A stretch of DNA of 16,691 nucleotides from CBDUXT01 sp965371245 (GCA_965371245.1 CBDUXT010000112.1:1-16691); one strand, 5' to 3'. Positions 1-8,505 are shown, counted from the stretch's first letter. Program-made: numbers and translations. The notes: a model not told the origin generated them from the sequence alone.

Positions 1-2027
1 GTCGCTCCACTTCGATCGAAGCAACACTGTCCGGTCGGTGGCGGGACGACAAACAAGAGTCCCGCGGGTTGATTCAGTCCGCCAGTGCCGGGGGAGCCAC
101 CGCTGCCCGGCGCGACGAAATCACCGAGGGAGGCACCGGTCGATCCGTCGTACCGCTTCACCGAATTGGTGGATCGGGATGCCACGTAGAGATTCCCGTC
201 CGGTCCAAATCGTAGACTGTGCGGGTTCGACAGACCACCGCTCGCCCTAGAGACGAACACGTCCTCAAAAGCGCCGGTGACGGCGTCGTAGCGAAGAATG
301 TTGTTGTCGGTCCCGTTGGAGACGTACAGTTTGCCGTCGGTGTGGAACACCAATCCCTGGCCCGCGCCGAGACCGCCGCTGCCCGGCGTAATGAATGATC
401 CCATCAATCCACCGGTCTGGGCGTTCACTCGTTGGATGGTGTTGCCCAGGGCACCGTTGCCCACGACGTAGATGTTCCCGTCTGGTCCGTACTCCATGTA
501 TTTTGGTGAAGACATCCCGGTCGCCGCAAGATCGACGAAACGGCCCAGGAAGAAACCATCGGAGCCACGGTAGCGCCGAATACCCCTGGACACGAAGTTG
601 TCCAAGACCAGAATGTCACCTGACGGCTCAAACAGCAGGTCCATAAATACGCCCGCGCCCTCACGAACACCGTCGATGAAGTTGTCCACGGTGCGCCCGG
701 TTTCCGTGTTGAGGCGCTGGATGAGAGTCAACCGGGCCATGTAGATCAGTCCGTCGGGTCCGTATCGGAGTTGATGAGCAAATGTCATGCCGTTCCAGAG
801 ATCGCCGCGCCAGGCGCCCGTCTGGCCGTCGTAATACCGAGGACGATTGGTCTGCTCGTTCGTCATCCCGCTGACGACGAGGTCACCGGGCTCCGCAAAA
901 GTCTGGCACACATCCGGCACGAGATCGCGGCCCAGATCCGCCTTGGTGCCGGCGAGTATCTCGTCAATGTCATCCAGCCCGTTCCCATCGCAATCGACCA
1001 GAATGTCCGGCCGATCCGGTCCGATGAGGTCGGTCACCGGTAGCTGCACACCTGGAGTGATGTGTGCAACCATCTTCTGGATTTGCCCCGGCGAAAACTG
1101 GTCGCGCAGAATGTGGCCGGCCGCCCAGCCGGCATCCATGTAAAGGCGCGGATTGGGGTTGTAGGGTGGATCACCGGCGCATGGGCCGGGCTGGTTTCCG
1201 AAATAGATGCCGGTTGCGGTAACGTTGCCATTGCTAGAGCCACCGAACACGATCGGAGAGGCCGGTGTATCACAGAGGAGGTCACCGGCGGTGGCACAGT
1301 TGGATCCGCTTGTACACTCGACGCCGGCGACTGTTGTTATGAAGGGATGAAACACCTGGAAGATGTGAGCCATCTCGTGCGTGGGCGTGACGATGTTCCT
1401 CGGCGTACCTGTCGTGAAGTAGGCCATCAAGATTCCTCGCCCCGGAAACGCCGGTCCGATCCACGTTCCGGCGACTGCGCCGTTGATGTTTGGTGTGATG
1501 TACCAGCCCATGATCCCCGACTGGAAGTTCTCATTGAGCATGTCGAACGCACTCGAGAATGTCGGGAAGTCGCTGTAGTAGACATCGTTGTTGATGTAGA
1601 CGACACCCGGCTCACGCACGAACACGAACGGCGTGTCGCGAAACCCGTAGTTGAGATCTCGCATCATAAGCGGGAGGAGCGCTTCATCGACGCCGCCCGA
1701 TCCATCACTTCGTCGGACAACATGGAACCGACACACAATCCGATGCACCGACCCGAGCCCGCGGGCGAGGTCGGTGGATGCCACCGCGGTTGCATCAGCG
1801 TTTTGGACCGCTTCGCCGGGCGGCGGTCCAACCCACCCGCAGCGTTCGACCACGTGTTGCTGGTCGGCGCCGTTGGGGACATCGACCTCGGGCGGCGAGG
1901 CGATGGTTATCGTGTTCGCAAACACCGTCGCAAGACAAGTGATCAAACCTCGTCGCAAGGCAAAGAAGCGACGGGCTCTGGCACTACCTGGTCTCGTGTC
2001 GTTCGCTGTGACGGCAACCGGGTTCAT
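1..2027 (-). CDS. secreted M43 (pappalysin)-like metalloprotease with beta-propeller tail, 3' end cut by window
   Basis: An open frame of 675 codons runs from ATG at 2027 to the left edge without a stop. Residues 19-43 look like a signal peptide (an RR-containing basic stretch, then a hydrophobic run from G27 to A43), so the product is probably secreted. A zinc-protease motif HEMAHIFQVFH spans residues 217-227 (ligands H217, H221, H227; catalytic E218). It is followed by GDLLCDTP at 248-255, a hallmark of the M43 pappalysin family, and M297 in a YMD context is a candidate Met-turn. The usual Gly of HExxHxxGxxH is Gln here. Residues about 345-375 form a DCDGNGLDD...VPDVC segment typical of planctomycete secreted proteins. 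From about 379 onward, repeats of the type FGPDGNLYV...RYDGSTG indicate an NHL/SMP-30-like propeller. The last visible residues, GQCCFDRSG, resemble another common planctomycete cysteine motif. Its substrate is unknown. Family assignment is fairly secure; activity is inferred. Confidence 0.85.
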   Translation of the reverse strand, partial: MNPVAVTANDTRPGSARARRFFALRRGLITCLATVFANTITIASPPEVDVPNGADQQHVVERCGWVGPPPGEAVQNADATAVASTDLARGLGSVHRIVCRFHVVRRSDGSGGVDEALLPLMMRDLNYGFRDTPFVFVREPGVVYINNDVYYSDFPTFSSAFDMLNENFQSGIMGWYITPNINGAVAGTWIGPAFPGRGILMAYFTTGTPRNIVTPTHEMAHIFQVFHPFITTVAGVECTSGSNCATAGDLLCDTPASPIVFGGSSNGNVTATGIYFGNQPGPCAGDPPYNPNPRLYMDAGWAAGHILRDQFSPGQIQKMVAHITPGVQLPVTDLIGPDRPDILVDCDGNGLDDIDEILAGTKADLGRDLVPDVCQTFAEPGDLVVSGMTNEQTNRPRYYDGQTGAWRGDLWNGMTFAHQLRYGPDGLIYMARLTLIQRLNTETGRTVDNFIDGVREGAGVFMDLLFEPSGDILVLDNFVSRGIRRYRGSDGFFLGRFVDLAATGMSSPKYMEYGPDGNIYVVGNGALGNTIQRVNAQTGGLMGSFITPGSGGLGAGQGLVFHTDGKLYVSNGTDNNILRYDAVTGAFEDVFVSRASGGLSNPHSLRFGPDGNLYVASRSTNSVKRYDGSTGASLGDFVAPGSGGSPGTGGLNQPAGLLFVVPPPTGQCCFDRSGA

Positions 2028-2030
2028 CAC

Positions 2031-2424
2031 GTTTTATACTCCTTTTCTTACCGTGACTCAGAGAACAGACCAAGCAACCCGGCGGCGAGCGTTTGTCCGT
2101 GCGGGCTGGCAAAGTTTGTGGTGAGTATTCACGGAGGTTGCATCGCTTGTGGGGTCGCGCGCGCCGCATACCCCGCTTGCCCCATTCTTCTTCCCGTCTC
2201 CGTACGATGAATCAGGCGCCTAAGTGAGTGGCCCCGTTCGCACCAGGCGACTGCCTGTTCGCTTCGGTCATCAATCCCCGCGGCAGTGGCCTGCAAGCGG
2301 GCCGATAACCGATTCGTCCTTTACGGGCTTCCCCATGCGCCTCGATCCCGGGGGTTGTATCGTCCTCCGATATCCGCGAAAATCAGTCTTCTCTGAAGCC
2401 ACTTTTGCGAACTTATCGAAGCGA
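2031..2424. other. divergent intergenic region between protease and sigma factor genes
   Basis: Apart from the protease RBS, I see no convincing gene or promoter. The sigma frame is open back to 2224, but that extension (VRTRRLPVRFG..., then MRLDPGG... at 2335) has no resemblance to sigma factors and no Shine-Dalgarno before its starts, so I treat it as untranslated leader. A short palindrome AGGCGCCT occurs near 2213-2220. Confidence 0.4.
2039..2044 (-). promoter_or_regulatory. ribosome binding site of the protease gene
   Basis: On the minus strand AAGGAG lies 11 nt before ATG 2027 and 8 nt before an in-frame GTG at 2030 (GTGATG). It supports the long N-terminus, and initiation could be at the GTG. 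Without it, an internal TTG just before the hydrophobic signal segment would be an alternative start. Confidence 0.6.
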
Positions 2425-2985
2425 ATGATCGTGCCATCGTCACCCCAGAGCGATATCGAGGCCACTGGCCCGGCGAACCGCAGCATTAACGAGCTTTGGC
2501 CCGCCGTCTACGACGAGTTGCGCCGCCTGGCAACGAACTGTCTTTCCTCGGAACGCGCCGATCACACCCTGCAACCCACCGCCCTCGTTCACGAGGCATA
2601 TCTCAGGCTGATCGGACAACGGTCGATCGGCTGGGACAGCCGTGCTCAGTTCTTTGCGGCTGCGGCCAAGGCCATGCGGCGAATCCTCGTCGATCACGCG
2701 CGAAAAAGGGGGGCCGTGAAACGGGGTGGATTGCTCCAGCGGACGGTTCTCGATGAAACCGTGGCCGGCTTCGAGGAGCGAGGGACGGACCTGATTCAGC
2801 TCAGTGATGCCATCACACGGCTGGCGGCGGTGGATCAGCGCAAGGCAGACATCGCGGAACTACGGGTTTTTGCCGGCCTGTCCGTCGAGGACACCGCGTC
2901 GGTTCTTGCCTGTAGCACGCGAACCGTGATACGCGAGTGGGCCGTCGCCAAGGCATGGCTGTGGGGCGAAATGACGGCTGGCTGA
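2425..2985 (+). CDS. ECF-family RNA polymerase sigma factor
   Basis: This 186-residue protein directs RNA polymerase to alternative promoters. It matches the ECF group common in planctomycetes (the Sig-70_X6 / TIGR02999 type). Region 2 begins near residue 24 with ELWPAVYDELRRLA and continues through TALVHEAYLRL and the AKAMRRILVDHAR segment. Region 4 is near residues 135-180, with ELRVFAGLSVEDTASVL followed by the recognition helix CSTRTVIREWAVAKAWL. I chose ATG 2425 because it gives the normal family length; longer in-frame starts at 2224 and 2335 add unrelated sequence, and no strong RBS decides between them. There is no adjacent anti-sigma factor. The kinase gene starts within about 50 nt downstream, the usual arrangement for this family, so the kinase may control the sigma factor (inference). 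Confidence 0.9.
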   Translation: MIVPSSPQSDIEATGPANRSINELWPAVYDELRRLATNCLSSERADHTLQPTALVHEAYLRLIGQRSIGWDSRAQFFAAAAKAMRRILVDHARKRGAVKRGGLLQRTVLDETVAGFEERGTDLIQLSDAITRLAAVDQRKADIAELRVFAGLSVEDTASVLACSTRTVIREWAVAKAWLWGEMTAG

Positions 2986-3030
2986 TCGCCCAAATTGGCG
3001 TATCCACGACGTTTTTTTCGCGGATTCCAG

Positions 3031-5775
3031 ATGGACAACCAGGCTTTCGGACCTCTTATGGCTCTCTCGCCCAAACAGTGGCAGCAAGCCGGCGAGCTGT
3101 TTCATACCGCGCTGGATACGACACCGGAGCTGCGCGCCCAACTCGTCCACAAGGCAAGTCTCCAGGACCAGGGCGTCGCCACGGAAGCGCAACGCCTCCT
3201 TGCCAACCACGACGCAGTGGGCAACGCCCTTGATCCGCCCTGCATGCTCCCGCGCCAGATCAGTGAAGAGCTGGTCAATAAGCGGATCGGGTCCTTCCGC
3301 CTGCTGCGTCCGATAGCGGCCGGCGGCATGGCGACCGTCTGGCTCGGCGAGCGGGCCGACGCCCCGTTCCGCCAACGCGTCGCCATCAAGTTGATGAACG
3401 TGGGGTTGACCTCGACAAGCCTGAACGAACGGTTCGAACGAGAGCGGCGCGCGCTCGCGCTGCTGGAGCATCACTCCATCACGCGGCTGATCGACGGCGG
3501 GACATCCGAAAACGGATTGCCCTACCTCGTGATGGAGTACGTCGAAGGCAAGCCGATCGATTCATACTGCGACACACGTCGGCTATCGATCCGACAGCGT
3601 CTGACGCTCTTTCGCCTGGTCTGTGAGGTCGTTGAGTACGCCCACCAGAACCTGATCGTCCACCGCGATCTCAAGCCCAGCAATATCCTTGTCTCGGCCG
3701 ACGGTCGCCCCAAGCTGCTCGATTTCGGAATCGCCAAGCTGCTCCACCATGCGTCCGGCGAAAACGGTGTTGACGTCACTCGGACACTGCTCCATCCCCT
3801 AACGCCCCGATATGCCAGTCCCGAGCAGCTTTGCGGAGGCCGCATCACCACGGCCACCGACGTTTTTTCACTTGGCGTCATCCTCTACGAGTTGTTGAGC
3901 GGTCACAGACCATGCGGCTCCCAAGCGCTGTTCGATGGTTCGTGGGAGCACATCGTCCGCGACAACGAAACCCTGGCTCCAAGTGCGGTCATTGGCCGCC
4001 TTGATGGATTTGCCGTTGAGGCGCGCGACGTCGATACGCCCACGCCGAACGTCGTGGCTGCATTCCGGCGTGAATCGTCCAGATCACTTCGCCGCTATCT
4101 ACGCGGGGACTTGGACAACATCGCCATGATGGCCATGCACCAGGACCTCGGTCGTCGGTACCCGTCGGTTCGCGCGTTGTCCGAGGACATTCAACGCTTC
4201 CTAAAGGGGCACCCGGTCTTTGCTCGTCGGAGCACGGTTCGCTACCGGATCGCGAAGTTCGTCAAACGTAGGCGTAGCGCGGTGTTCGCCGCCACCGTCG
4301 CCTTCGTGGCACTCCTGTTCGGATCCATCGGGACCGTTGCCAGCGTGCGTCGGGTCCGTGCCGAACGCGACGCCGCCGTGAGGCTCACCGATTTTCTCGA
4401 GGAAATGATGCGCTCCGCCAGCCCGTTCCGCGCCAGCGAGGATCGATCGATCTATACGTCTCTCAAGGAGACTGAGCGGCGGATCGAGCATGAAATGGCG
4501 GATCTTCCCGCCGTCGAGGCGCGTGTGAGGATGGCGCTCGCTCGGACTTACGAGGAGCTCTGGCGTTGGCCCGAGACGGAAACCAATGCCCGGATCGCCT
4601 TGGACCTGAATCAGCAAATGTACGGCGACAATCATGCCGTCGTCGCCGACGCCTTGCTCGTCCTCGGCCGGGCGTTGGCCTCTCTGCGCAAACCCGAAGC
4701 CGTCGGTATTCACGAGCGCGCTCTTTCCTGGGGAGTCGACTCTCTGGTGTTGTCAGCGCCGTGGATCGCCACGGCCAAGAGTGGTTTGGCCTACGCGTTG
4801 TGGCATGGCGCCAGACCACCCGAATGGGAGAAGGCGGAGAAGTTGTATCGGGAGGCGATCGCGATCTACGAGCGGTCGCCGGACGCGGCACCACATGACC
4901 TGGCCATGACGTTTAACGAAATGGCTCGCATGTTTCGCGCCCAGGGACGGCTGGGTCCCCGAACCGATGCCTTCTTCCAACGGGCCCGGGAACTCTACAA
5001 CACGGAACCGGTTCACCATGATAGGGCCATGGCGGAATGCATGCGCCAATACGCGGAATACCTGAACCGTGTGGGGAGGTACGAAGAGGAGGCCGACGCC
5101 CTTGAGGAGTATCTCGCTCGGATACCGCGTATCTTCGCGGCGTATTCGTCGGTGCTGGACAGCACGTGGAGAGTTGCCGAGTTGCGGTATCGGTTTGCGG
5201 ATCTCGATGCGTCCGAGCGACAATACAGACAGAGCCTCAAGACGGAGTGCAACACCCGAGCTTGCGCCTGGCCCGATCATGCGTCTCGTTTGCGCCCCCT
5301 GGAGCGGGCTTTTGCAAACGAGGCCGGGCTGTCACGATTAGCAACATCGGTTGAGGCGTTCCTGCTCGTTTTGCCACAAGTGGTCAATCCCGCGGATAAA
5401 TCACTGAGTTGGGCGATGGTTGACCTTTCCGTGATGATGTGCCGTGAGGGCTATGACGGTGAAGGTGACTCGGTCCTTCGTGCCCTGACGACGTACCATG
5501 AGGGACGGTGGCCGGACGACGAATGGCTCCGCGCCTACACGCGGAATGCCCAGGGCGCATGCTTGCTCGAACAGGGAAGGACGACAGAGGCCAAGCCGTT
5601 GCTCGTATCCACATCCACGATGCTTCGATACCGGTCGCCGATGCGAGGGGCGCGGTCAAAAGCGTTTCGCCGGTTGATCCAACTCTATGATGCCCTGGGA
5701 AAGCCGCGCAAAGCGGATACGTATCGCGCGTTACTGGCAGAAGATGCGGCGCGGCGCGCGAGGTCGCGCGGCTAA
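3031..5775 (+). CDS. membrane-anchored Ser/Thr protein kinase with TPR sensor half
   Basis: This 914-residue Hanks-type kinase has the glycine loop as IAAGGMATVW (95-104, first and third Gly replaced by Ala), VAIK with the ATP-binding K120, catalytic loop HRDLKPSN with D213 and N218, DFG at 231-233 and a SPEQ activation segment, so it should be active. After the kinase comes the RYLRGDLDNIAMMAM...RRYPSVRALSEDI block common in planctomycete kinases. A single transmembrane helix follows at about 417-439 (AVFAATVAFVALLFGSIGTV). The C-terminal half is helical TPR-like repeats that probably lie outside the membrane as a sensor or protein-binding part. The N-terminal SPKQWQQAGELFHTAL segment is also family-typical. 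Start choice is uncertain among TTG 2995, ATG 3031 and ATG 3058; none has a strong RBS. It is probably cotranscribed with the sigma gene 45 nt upstream. The substrate is unknown. Confidence 0.9.
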   Translation: MDNQAFGPLMALSPKQWQQAGELFHTALDTTPELRAQLVHKASLQDQGVATEAQRLLANHDAVGNALDPPCMLPRQISEELVNKRIGSFRLLRPIAAGGMATVWLGERADAPFRQRVAIKLMNVGLTSTSLNERFERERRALALLEHHSITRLIDGGTSENGLPYLVMEYVEGKPIDSYCDTRRLSIRQRLTLFRLVCEVVEYAHQNLIVHRDLKPSNILVSADGRPKLLDFGIAKLLHHASGENGVDVTRTLLHPLTPRYASPEQLCGGRITTATDVFSLGVILYELLSGHRPCGSQALFDGSWEHIVRDNETLAPSAVIGRLDGFAVEARDVDTPTPNVVAAFRRESSRSLRRYLRGDLDNIAMMAMHQDLGRRYPSVRALSEDIQRFLKGHPVFARRSTVRYRIAKFVKRRRSAVFAATVAFVALLFGSIGTVASVRRVRAERDAAVRLTDFLEEMMRSASPFRASEDRSIYTSLKETERRIEHEMADLPAVEARVRMALARTYEELWRWPETETNARIALDLNQQMYGDNHAVVADALLVLGRALASLRKPEAVGIHERALSWGVDSLVLSAPWIATAKSGLAYALWHGARPPEWEKAEKLYREAIAIYERSPDAAPHDLAMTFNEMARMFRAQGRLGPRTDAFFQRARELYNTEPVHHDRAMAECMRQYAEYLNRVGRYEEEADALEEYLARIPRIFAAYSSVLDSTWRVAELRYRFADLDASERQYRQSLKTECNTRACAWPDHASRLRPLERAFANEAGLSRLATSVEAFLLVLPQVVNPADKSLSWAMVDLSVMMCREGYDGEGDSVLRALTTYHEGRWPDDEWLRAYTRNAQGACLLEQGRTTEAKPLLVSTSTMLRYRSPMRGARSKAFRRLIQLYDALGKPRKADTYRALLAEDAARRARSRG

Positions 5776-5991
5776 CGGTCCCCATCCAAATCCACGCCCA
5801 GCTTGTCGAGCAGAGTACACTGGCAGACTGGGTTGGTCCGGCGTTTCCTGTCCGGACTCCTTGCGATCGTCGATCGGCCCATGACCGGCATGGGCTCGGG
5901 CGTCCCACACTTCGGAGGCGGTTTCGGGCGCGCGCAATCTTCCGCACGGACGCCATGATGGATGGCAGGCCATGGTCGCGATGGCGAACCG

Positions 5992-6423
5992 TCATGGGTT
6001 TTCTTGGGACGCATTGCGTGCTTGGAGCACCTTCGTGGCGCTGGTTTTCTTGTCGGGTGTGGCGGAAACCCGGGCAGCCCAAGCTGTGATGGCACCGCCC
6101 GGCCGAAATCTGCCGAACTTCGCGAGTACGGCATCGGCGTCCACCACGACATCATCCGCCGACGCCCATTGCCGGTCGAGCGGCGCGGTGCCCACGTCAC
6201 GCGTGCAAATCACCTTGAGGATCGGCGGTTGGAGAAGCGAGGTGAACCGCGCCGGTTCGACGGTTGGAGTTGGCCCTTGGGGCGGTGCAACGTCATCCCG
6301 CCCGTCAGCGGGGCGACGACACGACGCCAACAGCAGGGCCGCTGTGCAGAAGAAAACCCGAAGGCCCGGGCTATGAGCGAATCGGCGGTTCGTACGATGT
6401 GCCGGTTGAGTTGGTACCGTCAT
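5992..6423 (-). CDS. small hypothetical lipoprotein
   Basis: This 143-residue product of unknown function has a clear lipoprotein signal: a basic stretch (HRTNRRFAHS), a hydrophobic core (LRVFFCTAALLLASC) and lipobox LASC with the lipidated C35. The mature protein should be membrane-tethered. The rest, including ILKVICTRDVGTAPLD and ADDVVVDADAVLAKF, matches no family I recognise. The start at ATG 6423 follows AAGGGGG about 9 nt upstream; an in-frame start at 6477 has no such site. It ends abruptly with NASQENP, and another minus frame stays open further downstream (to 5772, ending DKLGVDLDGDR), so a frameshifted longer original is possible. It converges on the kinase gene, leaving 216 nt (5776-5991) without a clear gene but with a GTCCGG/CCGGAC inverted repeat at 5836-5857. 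Confidence 0.55.
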   Translation of the reverse strand: MTVPTQPAHRTNRRFAHSPGLRVFFCTAALLLASCRRPADGRDDVAPPQGPTPTVEPARFTSLLQPPILKVICTRDVGTAPLDRQWASADDVVVDADAVLAKFGRFRPGGAITAWAARVSATPDKKTSATKVLQARNASQENP

Positions 6424-6515
6424 GATCTGGATCCCCCTTACCCGCAAGATCGTCCGTCGCGAGTTGGTGTGGACCACAAGTCAGCCGTCCAACTTCGCAA
6501 CGTCTGCCGGCTTCG

Positions 6516-6698
6516 TCAGTGCGCGGTGCCGCCGATGTGCGAAACACCATCTGGCCTCACGAAGAACCCCACCCGGCACAGATACCCGCGCAAGGCGCGG
6601 TCGAAATCCGCCAGGTCGAAGGTCGCGGGTTTTCTTGATTTTGAGCTGAGTCCCGTGTCGTTCCGCGTAGGCTGGCACTCAAGCAGCCGTGCTTGCAA
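6516..6698 (-). CDS. possible small protein of unknown function
   Basis: This is a 60-codon frame starting with TTG at 6698. Its second half (FDLADFDRALRGYL then RVGFFVRPDGVSHIGG) reads like folded protein and has GC-rich third positions; its first half does not. There is no Shine-Dalgarno, and a second minus frame over the same region is also open. It lies about 80 nt downstream of fmt on the same strand. It could be a gene remnant or chance. Confidence 0.2.
   Translation of the reverse strand: MQARLLECQPTRNDTGLSSKSRKPATFDLADFDRALRGYLCRVGFFVRPDGVSHIGGTAH
6586..6600. repeat. GC-rich hairpin CCGCGC-AAG-GCGCGG
   Basis: A perfect 6-bp GC stem with a 3-nt loop sits between fmt and the lipoprotein gene. 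It could act as a transcription-slowing or mRNA-protecting structure for the def-fmt transcript. No T-run follows on either strand, so I do not call it an intrinsic terminator. Confidence 0.35.
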
Positions 6699-6776
6699 AG
6701 GGGGGACGGGCCACGTTGTCTTGGCGTGTGGCTCGGTTCCGTCTCGTTGCTTTGGCTTTGCTCGCGCGGAAGCGCG

Positions 6777-7739
6777 TCATGGCGCTTCGGACTCTGGTGC
6801 CGAGAGTGTGTCACCGGCTTGGACGTGCCGGCCGTTGACGTAGTCCGCCCAGGCCATCACGCGCCCCGACGTGGGCTTGACCTCCAGAATCTCCACGAAG
6901 CCGTCGGTCGCCGCAATGTATCGCCGGTCGTCGATCGTACCCGGCCCGGTGGTGGGTCCATCCGGGCTTTCGGCCGGCCGCGCCCGGGTGATGAGCAGGT
7001 TCTCCCAACGACCCTCGGCGGAGTCATACCGCGCCGCGGCTCCCGGCCAGGGTGTCACGCCGAGAATGTGGCCGACCACCTCGGCGGCTGGGCGGTCGAA
7101 CCGGACCGCGCCGTCCGATTTACTCAGCTTCGGCGCCGTGGTTGCCAGGTTGTCGTCCTGCGGTGTTCCTTCGGGAAGGGCGTCGTTGTCGTGGAGTTCG
7201 AGTGCCGCGGATATGGCATCCACGCCGATGCCGGCCAGGCGATCGTGCAACTCGCCGGCGGTCTCCTCGGGTTTGATGGCTGTCCAGCGGGCGGTGAGAA
7301 TCGGACCGGCGTCCATGCGTTCGGTGAGCCGGAACACGCTGCACCCGGTTCGCTCGTCGCCACGGATGATCGCCCAGTTAATCGGAGCCGCCCCACGAAA
7401 CTTCGGCAGCAGCGAGGCATGCAGGTTGATGCATCCCCCGGGCATCGCGCCGAGCGCCTGGGGACCGATCTTTTGCCCGAAGGCAACCACGATTCCGAGC
7501 CGGGCGTTCGTTTCGGCGATTCGCCGCACGATGGACTCGTCGTTGACGTTCTCGACGGCGAGCGTTTCGAGCCCGAGTTCCTCGGCCACCGCATGCACCG
7601 GCGTGCGCGTGATGCGCCGTCCGCGACCGCTGGGGCGCGCCGGCTGCGTGAAGACCAGTGCGATCTCGTGATGGCCGTCCGCCAACCGACGTAGCGTCGG
7701 AAGAGCGAAGGCGCCGGATCCTAGAAAGACGATGCGCAT
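6777..7739 (-). CDS. fmt: methionyl-tRNA formyltransferase
   Basis: Transfers a formyl group from 10-formyl-tetrahydrofolate to Met-tRNA(fMet), producing the bacterial initiator tRNA in the cytoplasm. The 320-residue length is normal. The N-terminal MRIVFLGSGAFALPTL is typical. The catalytic triad is visible as N105 and H107 in INLHASLLPKFRGAAPINWAI and D143 in ERMDAGPIL, matching the N/H/D residues of the E. coli enzyme. The C-terminal OB-like domain begins after KLSKSDG and contains ILGVTPWPGA. It lies 12 nt downstream of def on the same strand, the classic def-fmt operon in which the two enzymes add and later remove the formyl group. Confidence 0.97.
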   Translation of the reverse strand: MRIVFLGSGAFALPTLRRLADGHHEIALVFTQPARPSGRGRRITRTPVHAVAEELGLETLAVENVNDESIVRRIAETNARLGIVVAFGQKIGPQALGAMPGGCINLHASLLPKFRGAAPINWAIIRGDERTGCSVFRLTERMDAGPILTARWTAIKPEETAGELHDRLAGIGVDAISAALELHDNDALPEGTPQDDNLATTAPKLSKSDGAVRFDRPAAEVVGHILGVTPWPGAAARYDSAEGRWENLLITRARPAESPDGPTTGPGTIDDRRYIAATDGFVEILEVKPTSGRVMAWADYVNGRHVQAGDTLSAPESEAP

Positions 7740-7751
7740 CGGTTGGGTCGG

Positions 7752-8285
7752 CTACGCGCGACGACGTGCCTTGTGCTCCGCTTCGAGTAGTTTTAGGACC
7801 CGACGGTTGGCAATCTCATCGGTTGGGGACATCGCATCCGTGATGAGTCGCCCGTCGAGATGGTCCGCCTCATGCTGCCATACCCGGGCGACCAACCCGT
7901 CTTCGGTCACGCGGTAGGGTTTTCCATCACAGCCTACGGCCTCCATGACGGCCTTGACCGCCCGTCGCATGTTAACCGTCACCCCGGGCAGCGACAGGCA
8001 GCCTTCCTCACACTCTTCCGCGCCGGACAACTCCGTGAATTGAGGGTTGACGACCACGCGGTCGTCCCCCGGTTCGCCGGTGACGTTGCAGACGAAGAGT
8101 CGCAGCAGAACGCCCACTTGCGGCGCGGCGAGTCCGACGCCGTTGGCGTCGTGCATAAGCTCAAACATTCGATCGGTCAGCGACCGAAGTTGGGAATCGA
8201 AGGCTTCGACCGGCGCGCACCGCTTCTTTAGGACGGAGTCCGGGTAGGCGATGATCCGCATGGAATCCAGTTTGGGTAGCCTCAT
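7752..8285 (-). CDS. def: peptide deformylase
   Basis: Removes the formyl group from the N-terminal Met of nascent proteins. All three family motifs are intact: GVGLAAPQVG (49-58), EEGCLSLPG (93-101) and QHEADHLDG (137-145). The metal ligands are C96, H138 and H142, and the catalytic residue is E139. From ATG 8285 it has 177 residues, a normal length. MRIIAYPD at 8261 is an alternative start and ATG 8306 a longer one; none has a strong Shine-Dalgarno. I prefer 8285 because many homologs carry a short leader before the YPD segment. It is first in a two-gene operon with fmt and is transcribed away from the TPR gene. Confidence 0.96.
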   Translation of the reverse strand: MRLPKLDSMRIIAYPDSVLKKRCAPVEAFDSQLRSLTDRMFELMHDANGVGLAAPQVGVLLRLFVCNVTGEPGDDRVVVNPQFTELSGAEECEEGCLSLPGVTVNMRRAVKAVMEAVGCDGKPYRVTEDGLVARVWQHEADHLDGRLITDAMSPTDEIANRRVLKLLEAEHKARRRA

Positions 8286-8334
8286 GGTGCCGTCACGAGA
8301 GCACAATCGCTAGTAGGAGGCGAGCCTGGTTTGC

Positions 8335-8362
8335 TTGACTCCACGGGCGCGGCTGATAGTAT
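8335..8362 (+). promoter_or_regulatory. putative sigma-70-type promoter for the TPR gene
   Basis: TTGACT (8335-8340) and TAGTAT (8357-8362) are separated by 16 nt; TATAAA at 8360-8365 is an alternative -10 with 19-nt spacing. It points toward the TPR gene at 8506 and would leave a leader of about 135 nt. Confidence 0.35.
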
Positions 8363-8383
8363 AAAATGTCTGCCGATTGTAAA
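8358..8383 (-). promoter_or_regulatory. putative promoter for def-fmt
   Basis: On the minus strand TTTACA (8378-8383) and TATACT (8358-8363) resemble -35 and -10 boxes but are only 14 nt apart, which is short. Transcription would start near 8350, about 65 nt before def. It overlaps a plus-strand promoter candidate. Confidence 0.3.
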
Positions 8384-8505
8384 GGGTTCCTTTTGGGTTC
8401 GATAACAGATCCGGTGGATATCGCCGGCAATGGGCCGCCGCTGAGGCGACCTGCACCGGGTGGCCGCAACTCTCCGCTTCGAGGGCGGGTGCCTCATCCC
8501 GCTGA

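Larger units (their letters stand above)
6424..6776. other. intergenic stretch downstream of fmt
   Basis: There is no convincing gene here. It contains a weak candidate small ORF on the minus strand (6516-6698), a tight GC-rich hairpin (6586-6600), and the lipoprotein RBS next to 6424. An inverted repeat GAAGCGC / GCGCTTC at 6769-6788 straddles the fmt stop codon but is not followed by a T-run. Confidence 0.4.

Noticed and set aside
1062..2210. 382-codon open frame on the plus strand
   Set aside because: It lies opposite the protease gene, whose frame has signal peptide, HEMAH motif and propeller repeats; the plus frame has no recognisable domain.
5384..6082. 232-codon open frame on the minus strand
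   Set aside because: Mostly opposite the kinase C-terminus; its sequence is biased and unlike a folded protein.
6693..7694. 333-codon open frame on the plus strand
   Set aside because: Antisense shadow of fmt, which has all catalytic residues.
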